The translations under genes and the position numbers were made by a program. From NCBI GenBank assembly GCA_025057115.1, contig JANWWZ010000002.1:248001-312000 (forward strand): DNA of 64,000 bases, in the 5' to 3' direction. Shown piece by piece: positions 45,765 through 54,320 of the stretch. Numbering within the stretch: position 1 is the first letter of the stretch; every line of letters begins with the position of its first letter. The notes below the pieces were generated by a model. That model worked only from the letters and a program-made list of their open reading frames with translations, ran no database searches and had not been told where the DNA came from. Source of the DNA: Bernardetiaceae bacterium (lineage in GTDB: Bacteria > Bacteroidota > Bacteroidia > Cytophagales > Thermoflexibacteraceae).

Positions 45765-46520
45765 ATGGCAAAAAATGAAGACAACAACGAAAGACGATTC
45801 TTAGAAGGTCCGCGCAGCCGATGGTCAGAATTGATATTTACCATAAAAGTGCTGGCTGATTTTATTCGTGGATTTCGCAAGCTCCATTTTGTAGGACCTT
45901 GTGTAACAGTGTTTGGCTCGGCTCGCTTTCAAGAGCATCATCCCTATTATCAAATGGCGCGGCAGATAGGTCGCGAACTGGCTAAGATGGGCTTTACCGT
46001 CATGACAGGCGGCGGACCGGGTATTATGGAAGCAGCTAACCGCGGCGCCAAAGAAGCTGGAGGTTATTCAGTGGGCTGCAACATTAAACTGCCTCATGAA
46101 CAGTCCCATAACCCTTATATGGACCGCTGGGTAACCATGGAGTATTTTTTTGTTCGCAAAGTATTGCTGCTTAAGTATTCCTACGCTTTTGTGGTAATGC
46201 CCGGCGGAGCTGGCACTATGGACGAACTCTTCGAAACTCTTACCTTAATCCAGACTAAGAAAATTGCTAACTTCCCCATTGTTCTGATTGGTTGCAGTTA
46301 TTGGCATAAACTGATTGAGTTCATGGAAATGATGGTTCAGCAAGGCACTCTTAGCCCAGAAGACCTCAACCTCATCTGCCTCACCGACTCCATAGAAGAT
46401 GCCATGAACCACATCAGGAAGTATGCCATAGAACAATTTAATCTCACCTACAAGCGGATTAAACCTATTCCATGGCTAGGAGAGCAAATTGCCAAAGTTC
46501 GCATGAAACTGGAGGCGTGA
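45765..46520 (+). CDS. LOG-family (TIGR00730) phosphoribohydrolase-like protein
   Basis: The 251-residue protein has the Rossmann-fold motifs of the LOG family: T-G-G-G-P-G-I-M-E-A-A-N and P-G-G-A-G-T-M-D-E-L-F-E. These form the nucleotide-5'-monophosphate binding and catalytic site; characterised members split cytokinin ribotides or AMP into base and ribose-5-phosphate. Older annotations as lysine decarboxylase are wrong. Its N-terminal 40 residues extend beyond the core, as in many Bacteroidota relatives. The gene stands alone. Confidence 0.87.
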   Translation: MAKNEDNNERRFLEGPRSRWSELIFTIKVLADFIRGFRKLHFVGPCVTVFGSARFQEHHPYYQMARQIGRELAKMGFTVMTGGGPGIMEAANRGAKEAGGYSVGCNIKLPHEQSHNPYMDRWVTMEYFFVRKVLLLKYSYAFVVMPGGAGTMDELFETLTLIQTKKIANFPIVLIGCSYWHKLIEFMEMMVQQGTLSPEDLNLICLTDSIEDAMNHIRKYAIEQFNLTYKRIKPIPWLGEQIAKVRMKLEA

Positions 46521-46620
46521 GTAAAATTCATTAGCTGCTTAACAGTTAAACTTGGTCAGTTGCTCTAGGCGCTTCTAAAATTAGCCTTCGAGGCGCAAAA
46601 AGGTTGAGTGAAAATACAAA

Positions 46621-46662
46621 CCAACAATGCCCTTTGCAAATTGGAGACTAGAGCATTGTTGG
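46621..46662. repeat. Inverted repeat between convergent genes
   Basis: CCAACAATGC (46621-46630) is repeated inverted as GCATTGTTGG (46653-46662) with a 22-base loop. It sits between the ends of the LOG gene and etfA, so it may stop transcription from both sides, but T-runs are weak. Confidence 0.45.
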
Positions 46663-46717
46663 CGCTTTGTCTTGTTAAAAACTTACTGAGTCGGCAATTG
46701 TAGGTGAGCTGCTGCTT

Positions 46718-47671
46718 TTACAGCACTGCTTTTAATGCCTGAGTAAGTTTAGGTACTACTTCGAAGGCATCCCCTACAATGCCGTAATCAGCTGCTTTGA
46801 AAAAGGGCGCTTCTGGATCTTTATTAATCACTACGATTACTTTAGAGGCATTGACCCCAGCCAAATGCTGAATAGCTCCAGAAATACCTATGGCAATGTA
46901 GAGGTTAGGACTTATTTTAATGCCTGTCTGTCCTACATGCTCGTGATGGGGTCGCCAGTTCATGTCGCTCACGGGTTTAGAGCAAGCGGTAGCCGCTCCT
47001 AGTACTTTGGCTAATTCTTCGATCATTCCCCAATTTTCTGGTCCTTTCAATCCTCGACCTGCAGAAACGACAATATCCGCCTCCGATAATAACACTTCCC
47101 CTGTTTGCTTTTTCACCTCCTTAACTGAAATTTTAGAAGGTGTAATTTCAACGCTGAATGGCTCCAGCAGCAGCGGCTTGTGATATTCCCTCAATTCTGA
47201 AGCGTTCTTCTTGATACTCAGCACTTTGATCTTTCCGCTCAATTCCACTTTTGTGATTGCTTTGCCGCTATAGGCACTGCGCCTTACCACAAAACCATTG
47301 GAAAGCTCAGGCAGTTCAGTGATGTTGGTGGCTACCGAGGCTTGCAGTTTTGCACCTACCATAGGTAGAGCTAAATCTACTACAATAGACTTGGCGGCTA
47401 AAATTACGGTAACATTCTCCTGATGAGCAGCAGCCACTATCAATTGAGCAATTTCTTCGCTTTGAGAAGGGTTTTGCGCAGCGTGCAACACCTTGTCAGC
47501 ACCGTATTTTGCCAGTTCCTCTGTCTTGTCAGCGGCAAGAGCAGCAGTAGCAAGGGCAATGGCCTTGCCTCCTAGCATTTGCGCTACGGTAGCTCCGTAG
47601 CTAACTGCCTCTAAAGATGTTTTTTTAGCCGAGTTGTTTTCTGCTTCTACGTATATGAGTACGTTGCTCAT
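46718..47671 (-). CDS. etfA: Electron transfer flavoprotein, alpha subunit
   Basis: The 317-residue protein carries the FAD domain of ETF. VSAGRGLKGPENWGMIEELA, then G-A-A-T-A-C-S-K-P-V-S-D, G-Q-T-G-I-K-I-S-P-N-L-Y-I-A-I-G-I-S-G-A-I-Q-H and I-N-K-D-P-E-A-P-F-F form the FAD-binding signature of the alpha subunit. With EtfB it carries electrons from acyl-CoA dehydrogenases to the quinone pool. It follows etfB by 37 bases. Confidence 0.95.
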   Translation of the reverse strand: MSNVLIYVEAENNSAKKTSLEAVSYGATVAQMLGGKAIALATAALAADKTEELAKYGADKVLHAAQNPSQSEEIAQLIVAAAHQENVTVILAAKSIVVDLALPMVGAKLQASVATNITELPELSNGFVVRRSAYSGKAITKVELSGKIKVLSIKKNASELREYHKPLLLEPFSVEITPSKISVKEVKKQTGEVLLSEADIVVSAGRGLKGPENWGMIEELAKVLGAATACSKPVSDMNWRPHHEHVGQTGIKISPNLYIAIGISGAIQHLAGVNASKVIVVINKDPEAPFFKAADYGIVGDAFEVVPKLTQALKAVL

Positions 47672-47708
47672 AGTGGTATAAGGCTTTTAGGTTTTTCCAG
47701 GTTAAGAA

Positions 47709-48440
47709 TTAGATAACTTTAGCTTCTTGGCGTAGCAATCTAACAAGCTCAGCGACGTTGTCTTTGTCGATCATTTTCACAGTTCCGCGCTGAGGAGGCA
47801 TTTCATACTGTACAATGTGGGTGTATTTAGGCACGTCTATGGGTTCCACTACCTTAAGCGGTTTGGTCTTAGCAGACATAATCCCTCGCATATTGGGAAT
47901 TTTCCACTCCGCAATAGGCTCTTGACAACCTGCAATAAAGGGCATTTCTACTTCTACTACTTCTTTGCCTCCTTCCGTTTCGCGGTGCATGACAGCTACC
48001 CTGCCGTAGAGGTCTAGCTTCATGCAAGGCACCACACAAGGCAAGCCCAGCATAGCAGCTACCATGCCGTGTACCTGTCCTCCATTAAAATCACTGCTTT
48101 CTCTTCCCATGAGAATCATGTCGTAGTTTTCTCGGCTGGCAATGGCAGCAATTTGAGAAGCTACATAAAAAGCATCGTGGGGAGTTGCATGAACGCGAAT
48201 TGCTTCATCAGCGCCAATAGCCAAGGCCTTGCGAATAGTAGGTTCAGTGTCCGACAGTCCTACGTTGAGTACAGTAAGTTTGCCCTTGGTTTGGTCGCGA
48301 AGCTCTACTGCCCGAGCAAGGGCAAAGTCGTCATAAGGCGCAATGACAAAGCTAATACCGCTCAAGTCAGGTTGTCCGTTCTTAAACGGAATTTTAGCAT
48401 TTGTATCCGGCACGTGGCTAATGCAAACTAAGATTTTCAT
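47709..48440 (-). CDS. etfB: Electron transfer flavoprotein, beta subunit
   Basis: The 243-residue protein is a full EtfB. The N-terminal M-K-I-L-V-C-I-S-H-V-P-D-T-N-A-K-I, the segment I-A-P-Y-D-D-F-A-L-A-R-A-V-E-L and the AMP-binding/recognition segment M-G-R-E-S-S-D-F-N-G-G-Q-V-H are the family signatures. The C-terminal loop with PNMRGIMSAKTKPL includes the leucine-like anchor that docks acyl-CoA dehydrogenase partners. It is the first gene of the etfBA unit. Confidence 0.95.
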   Translation of the reverse strand: MKILVCISHVPDTNAKIPFKNGQPDLSGISFVIAPYDDFALARAVELRDQTKGKLTVLNVGLSDTEPTIRKALAIGADEAIRVHATPHDAFYVASQIAAIASRENYDMILMGRESSDFNGGQVHGMVAAMLGLPCVVPCMKLDLYGRVAVMHRETEGGKEVVEVEMPFIAGCQEPIAEWKIPNMRGIMSAKTKPLKVVEPIDVPKYTHIVQYEMPPQRGTVKMIDKDNVAELVRLLRQEAKVI

Positions 48441-48564
48441 AGTTAATATAGCTGAAAAGTTGAATGCTTTTTGCTTTGCAAGTTAAGGCAAGCAGGAGGT
48501 GAAATCCAAAGAATTGCCCGAAAATATTATGCTTGCATAACATTTGCTTCAACCGAATTGTTTC

Positions 48565-48894
48565 ATGGAAAGCCAAGAAAGACTGCAACAACTACTGCAA
48601 ATGCTTGCTAGCGAACCAGAGGATCCCTTTTTGCGCTACGCAATAGCCATCGAATACCGCAAGACAGACAAAACCAAAGCTTTACAGATGCTGGAAGAAT
48701 TAGCTACCTCTAACCCCGAGTACCCTGCTACTTACTACATCTTAGCAGAGATGTATCAAGAAGTTGGTCGGATGGCTGAAGCGCTGGCAACTTACCAAAA
48801 AGGCATTGCTATTTGCCAGCAGGTACAGGACCGCCATGCACTAAGCGAACTTCAGCGCGCTTACCAACAACTCCAAGAGGAACTAGAAGAGTAG
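48565..48894 (+). CDS. Small TPR protein
   Basis: The 109-residue cytoplasmic protein consists of about two tetratricopeptide-like repeats: F-L-R-Y-A-I-A-I-E-Y then A-L-Q-M-L-E-E-L, and P-A-T-Y-Y-I-L-A-E-M-Y-Q-E-V-G-R-M-A-E-A-L-A-T-Y. It probably mediates protein contact; no partner is evident. The ATG at 48565 is preferred over an in-frame TTG 21 bases upstream. It is divergent from etfB. Confidence 0.75.
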   Translation: MESQERLQQLLQMLASEPEDPFLRYAIAIEYRKTDKTKALQMLEELATSNPEYPATYYILAEMYQEVGRMAEALATYQKGIAICQQVQDRHALSELQRAYQQLQEELEE

Positions 48895-48996
48895 TTTAGT
48901 AGGTTTTAAAGGACCGTAGTTCATCAAAGGTAAAAAGTAGCCGTAGCGACGGGTAATTTTTCCTCAGTGCAATAAAGGTCTTGCTAAGGAGAGAAC

Positions 48997-50373
48997 TCAC
49001 AGACCGTGTTTTTCCATGCGGCGGTAAAGAGAAGCCCTTGTAAGTCCTAACGCCTTGGCTGCCTTGGATATGTTGCCGCCATGTTTGCTAATGGCTCTTT
49101 GGATGACTAGCTTTTCTACGTTTTCTAGATTGTAGTCCTGAATATCTAACTGATCTTTTTCTTCTTTGCGCAACAGGAAAAGAAAATCACCTGGCTGGAG
49201 TTGGCTTTCATCACTCATAATAACGGCTCGTTCAATGGCATGCTGAAGCTCTCGCACATTGCCTGGCCAATGATATTCTTGAAGTTTTTGCAAAGCAGCC
49301 GCTGAAAAAGTTTTGTGCGGCAAGTTATAGCGCTGACAGTATACTTGGGCATAATGCTCGGCAAGCAGTGGGATGTCTTCTTGGCGATCTCTTAGAGGAG
49401 GAATGTGGAGTTCTACTGTGTTGATTCGATAGAGCAAGTCGCGCCGAAATTCATTTTTTCCTACCATTTCATATAAAGGCATGTTAGTAGCGCATATGAG
49501 CCTAATATCAATGGGAATGGGTTGATTGCTTCCTACTCTTACCACCTCGCGCCGTTGCAATACGGTGAGTAGTTTGGCTTGCAGGGGCAAAGGGAGATTG
49601 CCTATTTCGTCTAAAAAAAGCGTTCCTTTGTGGGCTACTTCAAAACGCCCAGCGCGGTCTTCTTTGGCATCGGTAAAGGCTCCTTTTTTGTGCCCAAAAA
49701 GTTCACTTTCAAATAACGTAGTGGTGATAGCGCCCATGTCCACACTCACAAAAGGATGGGACTTGCGCCGAGAAGCCTGATGAATAGCCTTGGCAATGAG
49801 TTCTTTGCCCGTTCCATTTTCCCCTAAAATAAGCACATTAGCATCCGTAACGGCTACCTTGCGAATGATGGTAAATAAATTTTTCATCGCTTGGCTTTTT
49901 CCGATAATGCCTTCAAAAGGATTGTCTTGGTCGGAAAAATGTTTTTCTTTTGAAAAAATAGGCACTGTTTGTTCTTTTTGACCTTTTTTGCTTGCCACAG
50001 CGGCAATGACTGTTTCTACTAACTTGTCGTTTTGCCAGGGTTTGAGGACAAAGTCTGTCGCACCAGATTTAAGCGCTCGCACTGCCATTTCTACATCGCC
50101 ATAGGCGGTAATCATAATTACCGCTGCCTTCGGATGGCGTTTTATGATTTCTTCCAACCAGTAAAAACCTTCTTTGCCTGTGGTAGTGTCTTTGGTAAAA
50201 TTCATATCCAAGAGAATGGCATCGTACTGATGTTCCTTAAGCAAAGCAGGAATTTTTTGCGGGTCTTTTTCCGTAACTATCATTTTGGCATGTTTTTTCA
50301 GCAAAAGGCGAGCAGCAAGCAAGATATCCTCGTTATCGTCTATGACAAGTAATTTATCGATGGGTTTTTCCAT
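48997..50373 (-). CDS. NtrC-type sigma-54 response regulator
   Basis: The 458-residue regulator has a receiver domain with acceptor Asp56 in AILLDMNFT, an AAA+ domain with Walker A GENGTGKE, and a Fis-type helix-turn-helix at the C-terminus (about 430-455, N-I-S-K-A-A-K-A-L-G-L-T-R-A-S-L-Y-R-R). The sigma-54 contact loop reads GAFTDA in place of GAFTGA; this variant is seen in other working activators. It would activate sigma-54 promoters when phosphorylated. No histidine kinase gene is adjacent, and its targets are unknown. Confidence 0.92.
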   Translation of the reverse strand: MEKPIDKLLVIDDNEDILLAARLLLKKHAKMIVTEKDPQKIPALLKEHQYDAILLDMNFTKDTTTGKEGFYWLEEIIKRHPKAAVIMITAYGDVEMAVRALKSGATDFVLKPWQNDKLVETVIAAVASKKGQKEQTVPIFSKEKHFSDQDNPFEGIIGKSQAMKNLFTIIRKVAVTDANVLILGENGTGKELIAKAIHQASRRKSHPFVSVDMGAITTTLFESELFGHKKGAFTDAKEDRAGRFEVAHKGTLFLDEIGNLPLPLQAKLLTVLQRREVVRVGSNQPIPIDIRLICATNMPLYEMVGKNEFRRDLLYRINTVELHIPPLRDRQEDIPLLAEHYAQVYCQRYNLPHKTFSAAALQKLQEYHWPGNVRELQHAIERAVIMSDESQLQPGDFLFLLRKEEKDQLDIQDYNLENVEKLVIQRAISKHGGNISKAAKALGLTRASLYRRMEKHGL

Positions 50374-50473
50374 ATCTCATACGCCAGCAAAAGATTTAAC
50401 ACAGCAGCACCAGAAAATGAAGGGCTTCTAATTTACAGAAAGGCAGTAATTTTACAGAACATTTTGTAAGACT

Positions 50474-50926
50474 TTGCAACAGTTTCATCTTCCTCTTGCC
50501 AATTTGCCACTGCGCCGTTTGAAAACTTACATACAGGTATTTGACATTTGTCGCCGGCGATGGGTTCGGCTTACTCCTGAAGAAGAAGTACGCCAGCGCT
50601 GGCTCCATTATCTGATTAATCACCTATTCATTAGCAAAGCACTTGTCAAAGTGGAACAATGCTTAGCCAACGCCCTTCGCGCCGATATTGTAGTATACAA
50701 GGGAGAAGCGCTTACTCCCTACTTGATTTTGGAATGCAAGTCTCCTACAGTAGTCATAGGAGAAGCAGATCTTCAACAATTATTGTGCTATCAACGCTAT
50801 ATAAGTGCGCATGCACTTGCCATTAGCAACGGCATGGAGCATTTCTTTTTTGAAAGAAACACCAGTGGAATGATGCAACCTGTTCCTGTATTGTCTATTA
50901 TGCAAAGCTCGATTCAACCCAATTAG
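50474..50926 (+). CDS. Orphan HsdR N-terminal-like protein (HSDR_N_2)
   Basis: The 150-residue protein matches the isolated nuclease-like N-terminal domain of type I restriction subunits: L-T-P-E-E-E-V-R-Q-R-W-L-H-Y-L-I, then R-A-D-I-V-V-Y and Y-L-I-L-E-C-K-S-P, which holds the D...ExK nuclease triad. No HsdM, HsdS or helicase part is present, so this is not a restriction system. No ATG precedes the conserved block; the likely start is TTG at 50474. It ends 4 bases before the Wza-like gene and is divergent from the NtrC-type gene. Role unknown. Confidence 0.78.
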   Translation: MQQFHLPLANLPLRRLKTYIQVFDICRRRWVRLTPEEEVRQRWLHYLINHLFISKALVKVEQCLANALRADIVVYKGEALTPYLILECKSPTVVIGEADLQQLLCYQRYISAHALAISNGMEHFFFERNTSGMMQPVPVLSIMQSSIQPN

Positions 50927-50930
50927 AAAA

Positions 50931-51830
50931 ATGCAAAAGTGTAAGATTACTTGCTGGCTACTAGCAAGCCTTTTACTAAGCAGTTGCGGGGTTTATCAAA
51001 AATCTGTTTTGCTCAAAACAGCAGAAGACTTTAGCAATGCTGAATTTCAAGCTGCTTTAAAAACCGCTGAGCGCAACTATGTCCTACAACCATTCGATAA
51101 AATCACAGTAGAAGTATTTACTAATAAAGGGGAGCGCATTCCAGATCCCAACGGCGAGTTTTTCTTTCGCATGGCAGGAGACCAGCCCATAGGAGGCGTT
51201 CAAGGAATACCTAACCAAAATACCAACCCTAATGCAAATCTAAACGCTGGTGTGGTGGGGGGAGCTTCCGCAACGGGCGTAGGTTTTTCTGTACTTCGCA
51301 GTTTTATGATCAATGAAGATAACAACGCCTATTTGCCCATGATAGGAGCAGTAGCCTTAGCAGGGCTAAAACTCTACCAAGCAGATAGCCTTCTAAGCAA
51401 GCGCTACAGCGAATTTTTTGAAGATAGCTACGTGATTACTAATGTCATCAACCACCGTGTAACCATACTCGGTGCTTTAGGCAATCGCGTGCTTCTACTG
51501 CCTAATGAAAATATGAGCCTGTTAGAAGTAATTGCTTTGGCGGGCAACCTCGATAGCCGTTCCAGAAATGACCGCATTAAACTGGTCAGGAATGTACTGA
51601 ATAAACCAGTTATGCAAGTGATTGATTTAAGTACATGGGAAGGATTGAAAGCGGCTAGCCTTCGCGTAGAACCCAATGACATCATTTACATAGAGCCTCG
51701 CCGCGGAGTAATCCGACGTGAAACGCTTGCAGACTTTACTAGCATCACCGGCATTTTTACTTCCATTTTAGGAATTGTTACCAGTACAATTAATACCATC
51801 GTATTAATAGATGTTTTGCGCAATCGCTAA
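50931..51830 (+). CDS. Wza-like polysaccharide export lipoprotein
   Basis: The 299-residue lipoprotein has a lipobox L-S-S-C near residue 20, then a polysaccharide export (Poly_export) domain starting at Y-V-L-Q-P-F-D-K-I-T-V-E-V, and a SLBB-like segment V-T-I-L-G-A-L-G-N-R-V-L-L-L. A Gly/Asn-rich insert (about 85-115, N-Q-N-T-N-P-N-A-N) lies inside the first domain, and a hydrophobic C-terminal helix (I-T-G-I-F-T-S-I-L-G-I-V) could cross the outer membrane. It forms the outer-membrane pore for an exported glycan and precedes the tyrosine-kinase gene by 12 bases. Confidence 0.86.
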   Translation: MQKCKITCWLLASLLLSSCGVYQKSVLLKTAEDFSNAEFQAALKTAERNYVLQPFDKITVEVFTNKGERIPDPNGEFFFRMAGDQPIGGVQGIPNQNTNPNANLNAGVVGGASATGVGFSVLRSFMINEDNNAYLPMIGAVALAGLKLYQADSLLSKRYSEFFEDSYVITNVINHRVTILGALGNRVLLLPNENMSLLEVIALAGNLDSRSRNDRIKLVRNVLNKPVMQVIDLSTWEGLKAASLRVEPNDIIYIEPRRGVIRRETLADFTSITGIFTSILGIVTSTINTIVLIDVLRNR

Positions 51831-51842
51831 CTTGATAAGACT

Positions 51843-54320
51843 ATGATCCCAACGCCAGCTGGTCAATATGCTCCTGAAAAAGTTCTATTTGTTGAAGAAC
51901 CCGATAGCGATTTCCTAGCAACGCTGGATGTCTCCAAACTTTTGCTAGTGATTAGAAGGAGCTTCTTCTGGCTATTTTTAATTGTCGGTATCTGCATAGC
52001 CATAGCTTACTTATATCTTCGCTACACAAAGCCCATTTACCAATCAACGGCTAGCTTGCAATTGGAAATGAAGGGAATTGCCCCTACGCTTTCCATTGGC
52101 ATCTACCGCGATGAAGAAGCCCAAAGCAATTATCTAGAAGGAGAGTCACAATTTATTCGCTCCAATGTTATTTACACCGATGTAATAGAAAACCTCAACC
52201 TGTGGATAAGTTACTACGCAGAAGGCAAGATCATAGACGACGAAAAATTTAAGAATGCCCCCTTTAAAGTTAGTTACTACAAGGTCTACGAGCCCAGTTT
52301 CTACAATACCAAAAAAATATACTGGCGCTACAAGGATTCCACTAGCTTTCACCTTTCCTTTGAAGACCGCACAGGAACCTTCGCTGCTGACTATCGCTAC
52401 GGAGATACTATTAGACTACCTCAATTTGAATGCGTAATCATTCCTGGCAATGTAGGCTATACGGGCAATGACAAGTTTTATTTCTTGATGCACGATATTG
52501 GCTATTTGCAGAGCTATATCGGTACCAATATTACGGCTAGTCCCGTAAATGTCAAAGCCCGAATTATCAATGTTACTTTTAAGGACGCCAACCCTCACAA
52601 AGCTCAAGCAATTGTGGCAGCCATTAGCGATGCTTACCTGAAGCGCAGTGTGGATAACAAAAATAGACAAACTAAGCAAACCATCGCTTACCTAGAGCAA
52701 CAACTCGACACTGCCGAAGCCTACATAGAGCGCACTGAGCGAGAGATTCAAGCCTATATGGAGGCTAACCACATCCCGCGTGAAAATGTAGATGTAAAAG
52801 CCAAAGTAGCTGAAATTTTTAGCAAAATAGAACTCTTGCAGGAAGAAAAAGTAAAACTTAACGCCGAGTTGAAATCCTATCGAAAAATTTTAGATTTTAT
52901 CCTCGCTGATTCCAGTTATTTAGTAACAGCTACTGTTGCCGCTACTATTTCTGATAACAAAGTAGGAGAAGCCATTCGCATCCTTTATAACAAACAAGCT
53001 GATTTAGAGCGTCTATTGCAATCCTATAAGCCTTCTACCTTTGCCGTACAGCAGCGGCAGCAAGATATAGAACGGCATACTCAAAATTTATTGCGTCTGA
53101 TTAGTTTTAATCGCACCAACCTCATAGATAGAATATATGAACTGGAAAAGCGCATTGCGGATTTAGAACAACAAGTTCCGCCTAAATACAACGAAGCTGA
53201 TTTAGAACTGCGCAAAAAACAGCGCTACTTAGCCTCCTACATGGAAACTTATAACTTACTCTTGAATCGCTTAGTAGAAATGGGCGTTTCTGAAGCCGGT
53301 ACAGTGCCTAATTTTCAAGTGCTTTCTTATGCAGATTTGCCTACCGCGCCTATCTATCCCAATAAAAAAACCATCTACCTGTATGCCGTTATTGCTTCCG
53401 CTGCTTTTTGCGTATTATTTATTGTGGTGCGCTATTTGATGCAGAACAAAATCACTAGTGTCCGCGAAATAGAACGCCTCGCAAAGGCTCCTTTAATAGG
53501 TATTGTTCCCTATTTTTCTCGCCGACGCATGGAAAATTCTCAGTTAGTGGTGCACCTCAATCCAAAATCTTCTATTACAGAAGCCTTGCGCGGCATTCGC
53601 ACAAACTTAGATTTCATGAGCCAACGCATCGGGAAGCGCACTATTTCTGTTACTTCTACTGTAAGTGGTGAGGGAAAAACCTTTCTGGCTGTGAACTTAG
53701 CTGGAATTATTGCACTTTCTAACACCCGAACAATCATTTTGGATCTAGATTTGCGGAAACCTAAAGTAAATTTGGCTTTTGGCGTGGAAAATTTGGACGG
53801 AATTAGCAAAATACTCATTGGGCAAAGCCGGTGGCAAGACTGCGTGCGCAAATCTGATATTGCCACGCTGGACTTTATTACATCTGGTCCTCAGCCGCCC
53901 AATCCGGCAGAGCTCATCATGTCTGAACCCATGACCAACCTCTTAGCCGAACTAAAAGAATACTATGATGTAATAGTGATAGATACTCCTCCTGTGGGGA
54001 TTGTAACTGACGGAATTCTAGTGATGAGGCATGTAGATTTACCCATTTACGTCCTAAGAGCAGATTACTCGCGCGTGAGTTATATTGCCAGCCTTAATCG
54101 ACTGATTGCAAACAATAATTTTAACAAAGTATCTATCGTACTGAACGCTCTCGGACAAAAACCCTCCTACGGTTATGGCTATGGCTACGGGTACGGATAT
54201 GGATATGGATACGGGTATGGGTACGGCTATGGTTCTAAGAGTGGCTCTGGCTATTATGAAGAAGCCACTCCAAAAGCCAAATGGTTCACAAGTTTAACTC
54301 AACGTTTGTTTAAAAAATGA
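51843..54320 (+). CDS. Wzc-like chain-length regulator and tyrosine autokinase (BY-kinase)
   Basis: The 825-residue protein has membrane helices at about 41-59 and 510-533, a Wzz domain and long coiled coil between, and a cytoplasmic kinase domain. Walker A is S-G-E-G-K-T (near 610), Walker A' I-I-L-D-L-D-L-R-K-P, and Walker B V-I-V-I-D-T-P-P (near 710). The C-terminal tail carries 11 consecutive Tyr-Gly pairs (776-797) and G-Y-Y-E-E, an extreme tyrosine cluster for autophosphorylation. It controls polymer length and export together with the Wza-like pore. The downstream phosphatase gene overlaps its stop (ATGA). Confidence 0.92.
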   Translation: MIPTPAGQYAPEKVLFVEEPDSDFLATLDVSKLLLVIRRSFFWLFLIVGICIAIAYLYLRYTKPIYQSTASLQLEMKGIAPTLSIGIYRDEEAQSNYLEGESQFIRSNVIYTDVIENLNLWISYYAEGKIIDDEKFKNAPFKVSYYKVYEPSFYNTKKIYWRYKDSTSFHLSFEDRTGTFAADYRYGDTIRLPQFECVIIPGNVGYTGNDKFYFLMHDIGYLQSYIGTNITASPVNVKARIINVTFKDANPHKAQAIVAAISDAYLKRSVDNKNRQTKQTIAYLEQQLDTAEAYIERTEREIQAYMEANHIPRENVDVKAKVAEIFSKIELLQEEKVKLNAELKSYRKILDFILADSSYLVTATVAATISDNKVGEAIRILYNKQADLERLLQSYKPSTFAVQQRQQDIERHTQNLLRLISFNRTNLIDRIYELEKRIADLEQQVPPKYNEADLELRKKQRYLASYMETYNLLLNRLVEMGVSEAGTVPNFQVLSYADLPTAPIYPNKKTIYLYAVIASAAFCVLFIVVRYLMQNKITSVREIERLAKAPLIGIVPYFSRRRMENSQLVVHLNPKSSITEALRGIRTNLDFMSQRIGKRTISVTSTVSGEGKTFLAVNLAGIIALSNTRTIILDLDLRKPKVNLAFGVENLDGISKILIGQSRWQDCVRKSDIATLDFITSGPQPPNPAELIMSEPMTNLLAELKEYYDVIVIDTPPVGIVTDGILVMRHVDLPIYVLRADYSRVSYIASLNRLIANNNFNKVSIVLNALGQKPSYGYGYGYGYGYGYGYGYGYGYGSKSGSGYYEEATPKAKWFTSLTQRLFKK
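54168..54233 (+). repeat. 11 x 6-bp Tyr-Gly codon repeat in the BY-kinase tail
   Basis: Eleven TAY-GGN units in a row encode (Tyr-Gly)11. All four Gly codons and both Tyr codons occur, so the array is not a fresh slippage product at DNA level, though the protein period is perfect. Confidence 0.92.

Noticed and set aside
48997-50373. GAFTDA in place of GAFTGA as a sign of a broken sigma-54 activator
   Set aside because: The variant occurs in other complete activators and all other motifs are intact.
50474-50926. Possible restriction-modification or defence island
   Set aside because: Only an isolated HsdR N-terminal domain is present, with no methylase, specificity or helicase genes and no other defence genes nearby.
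54168-54233. Short regular repeat that could be taken for a CRISPR-like array
   Set aside because: The units are contiguous 6-base codon pairs inside a reading frame, without spacers.
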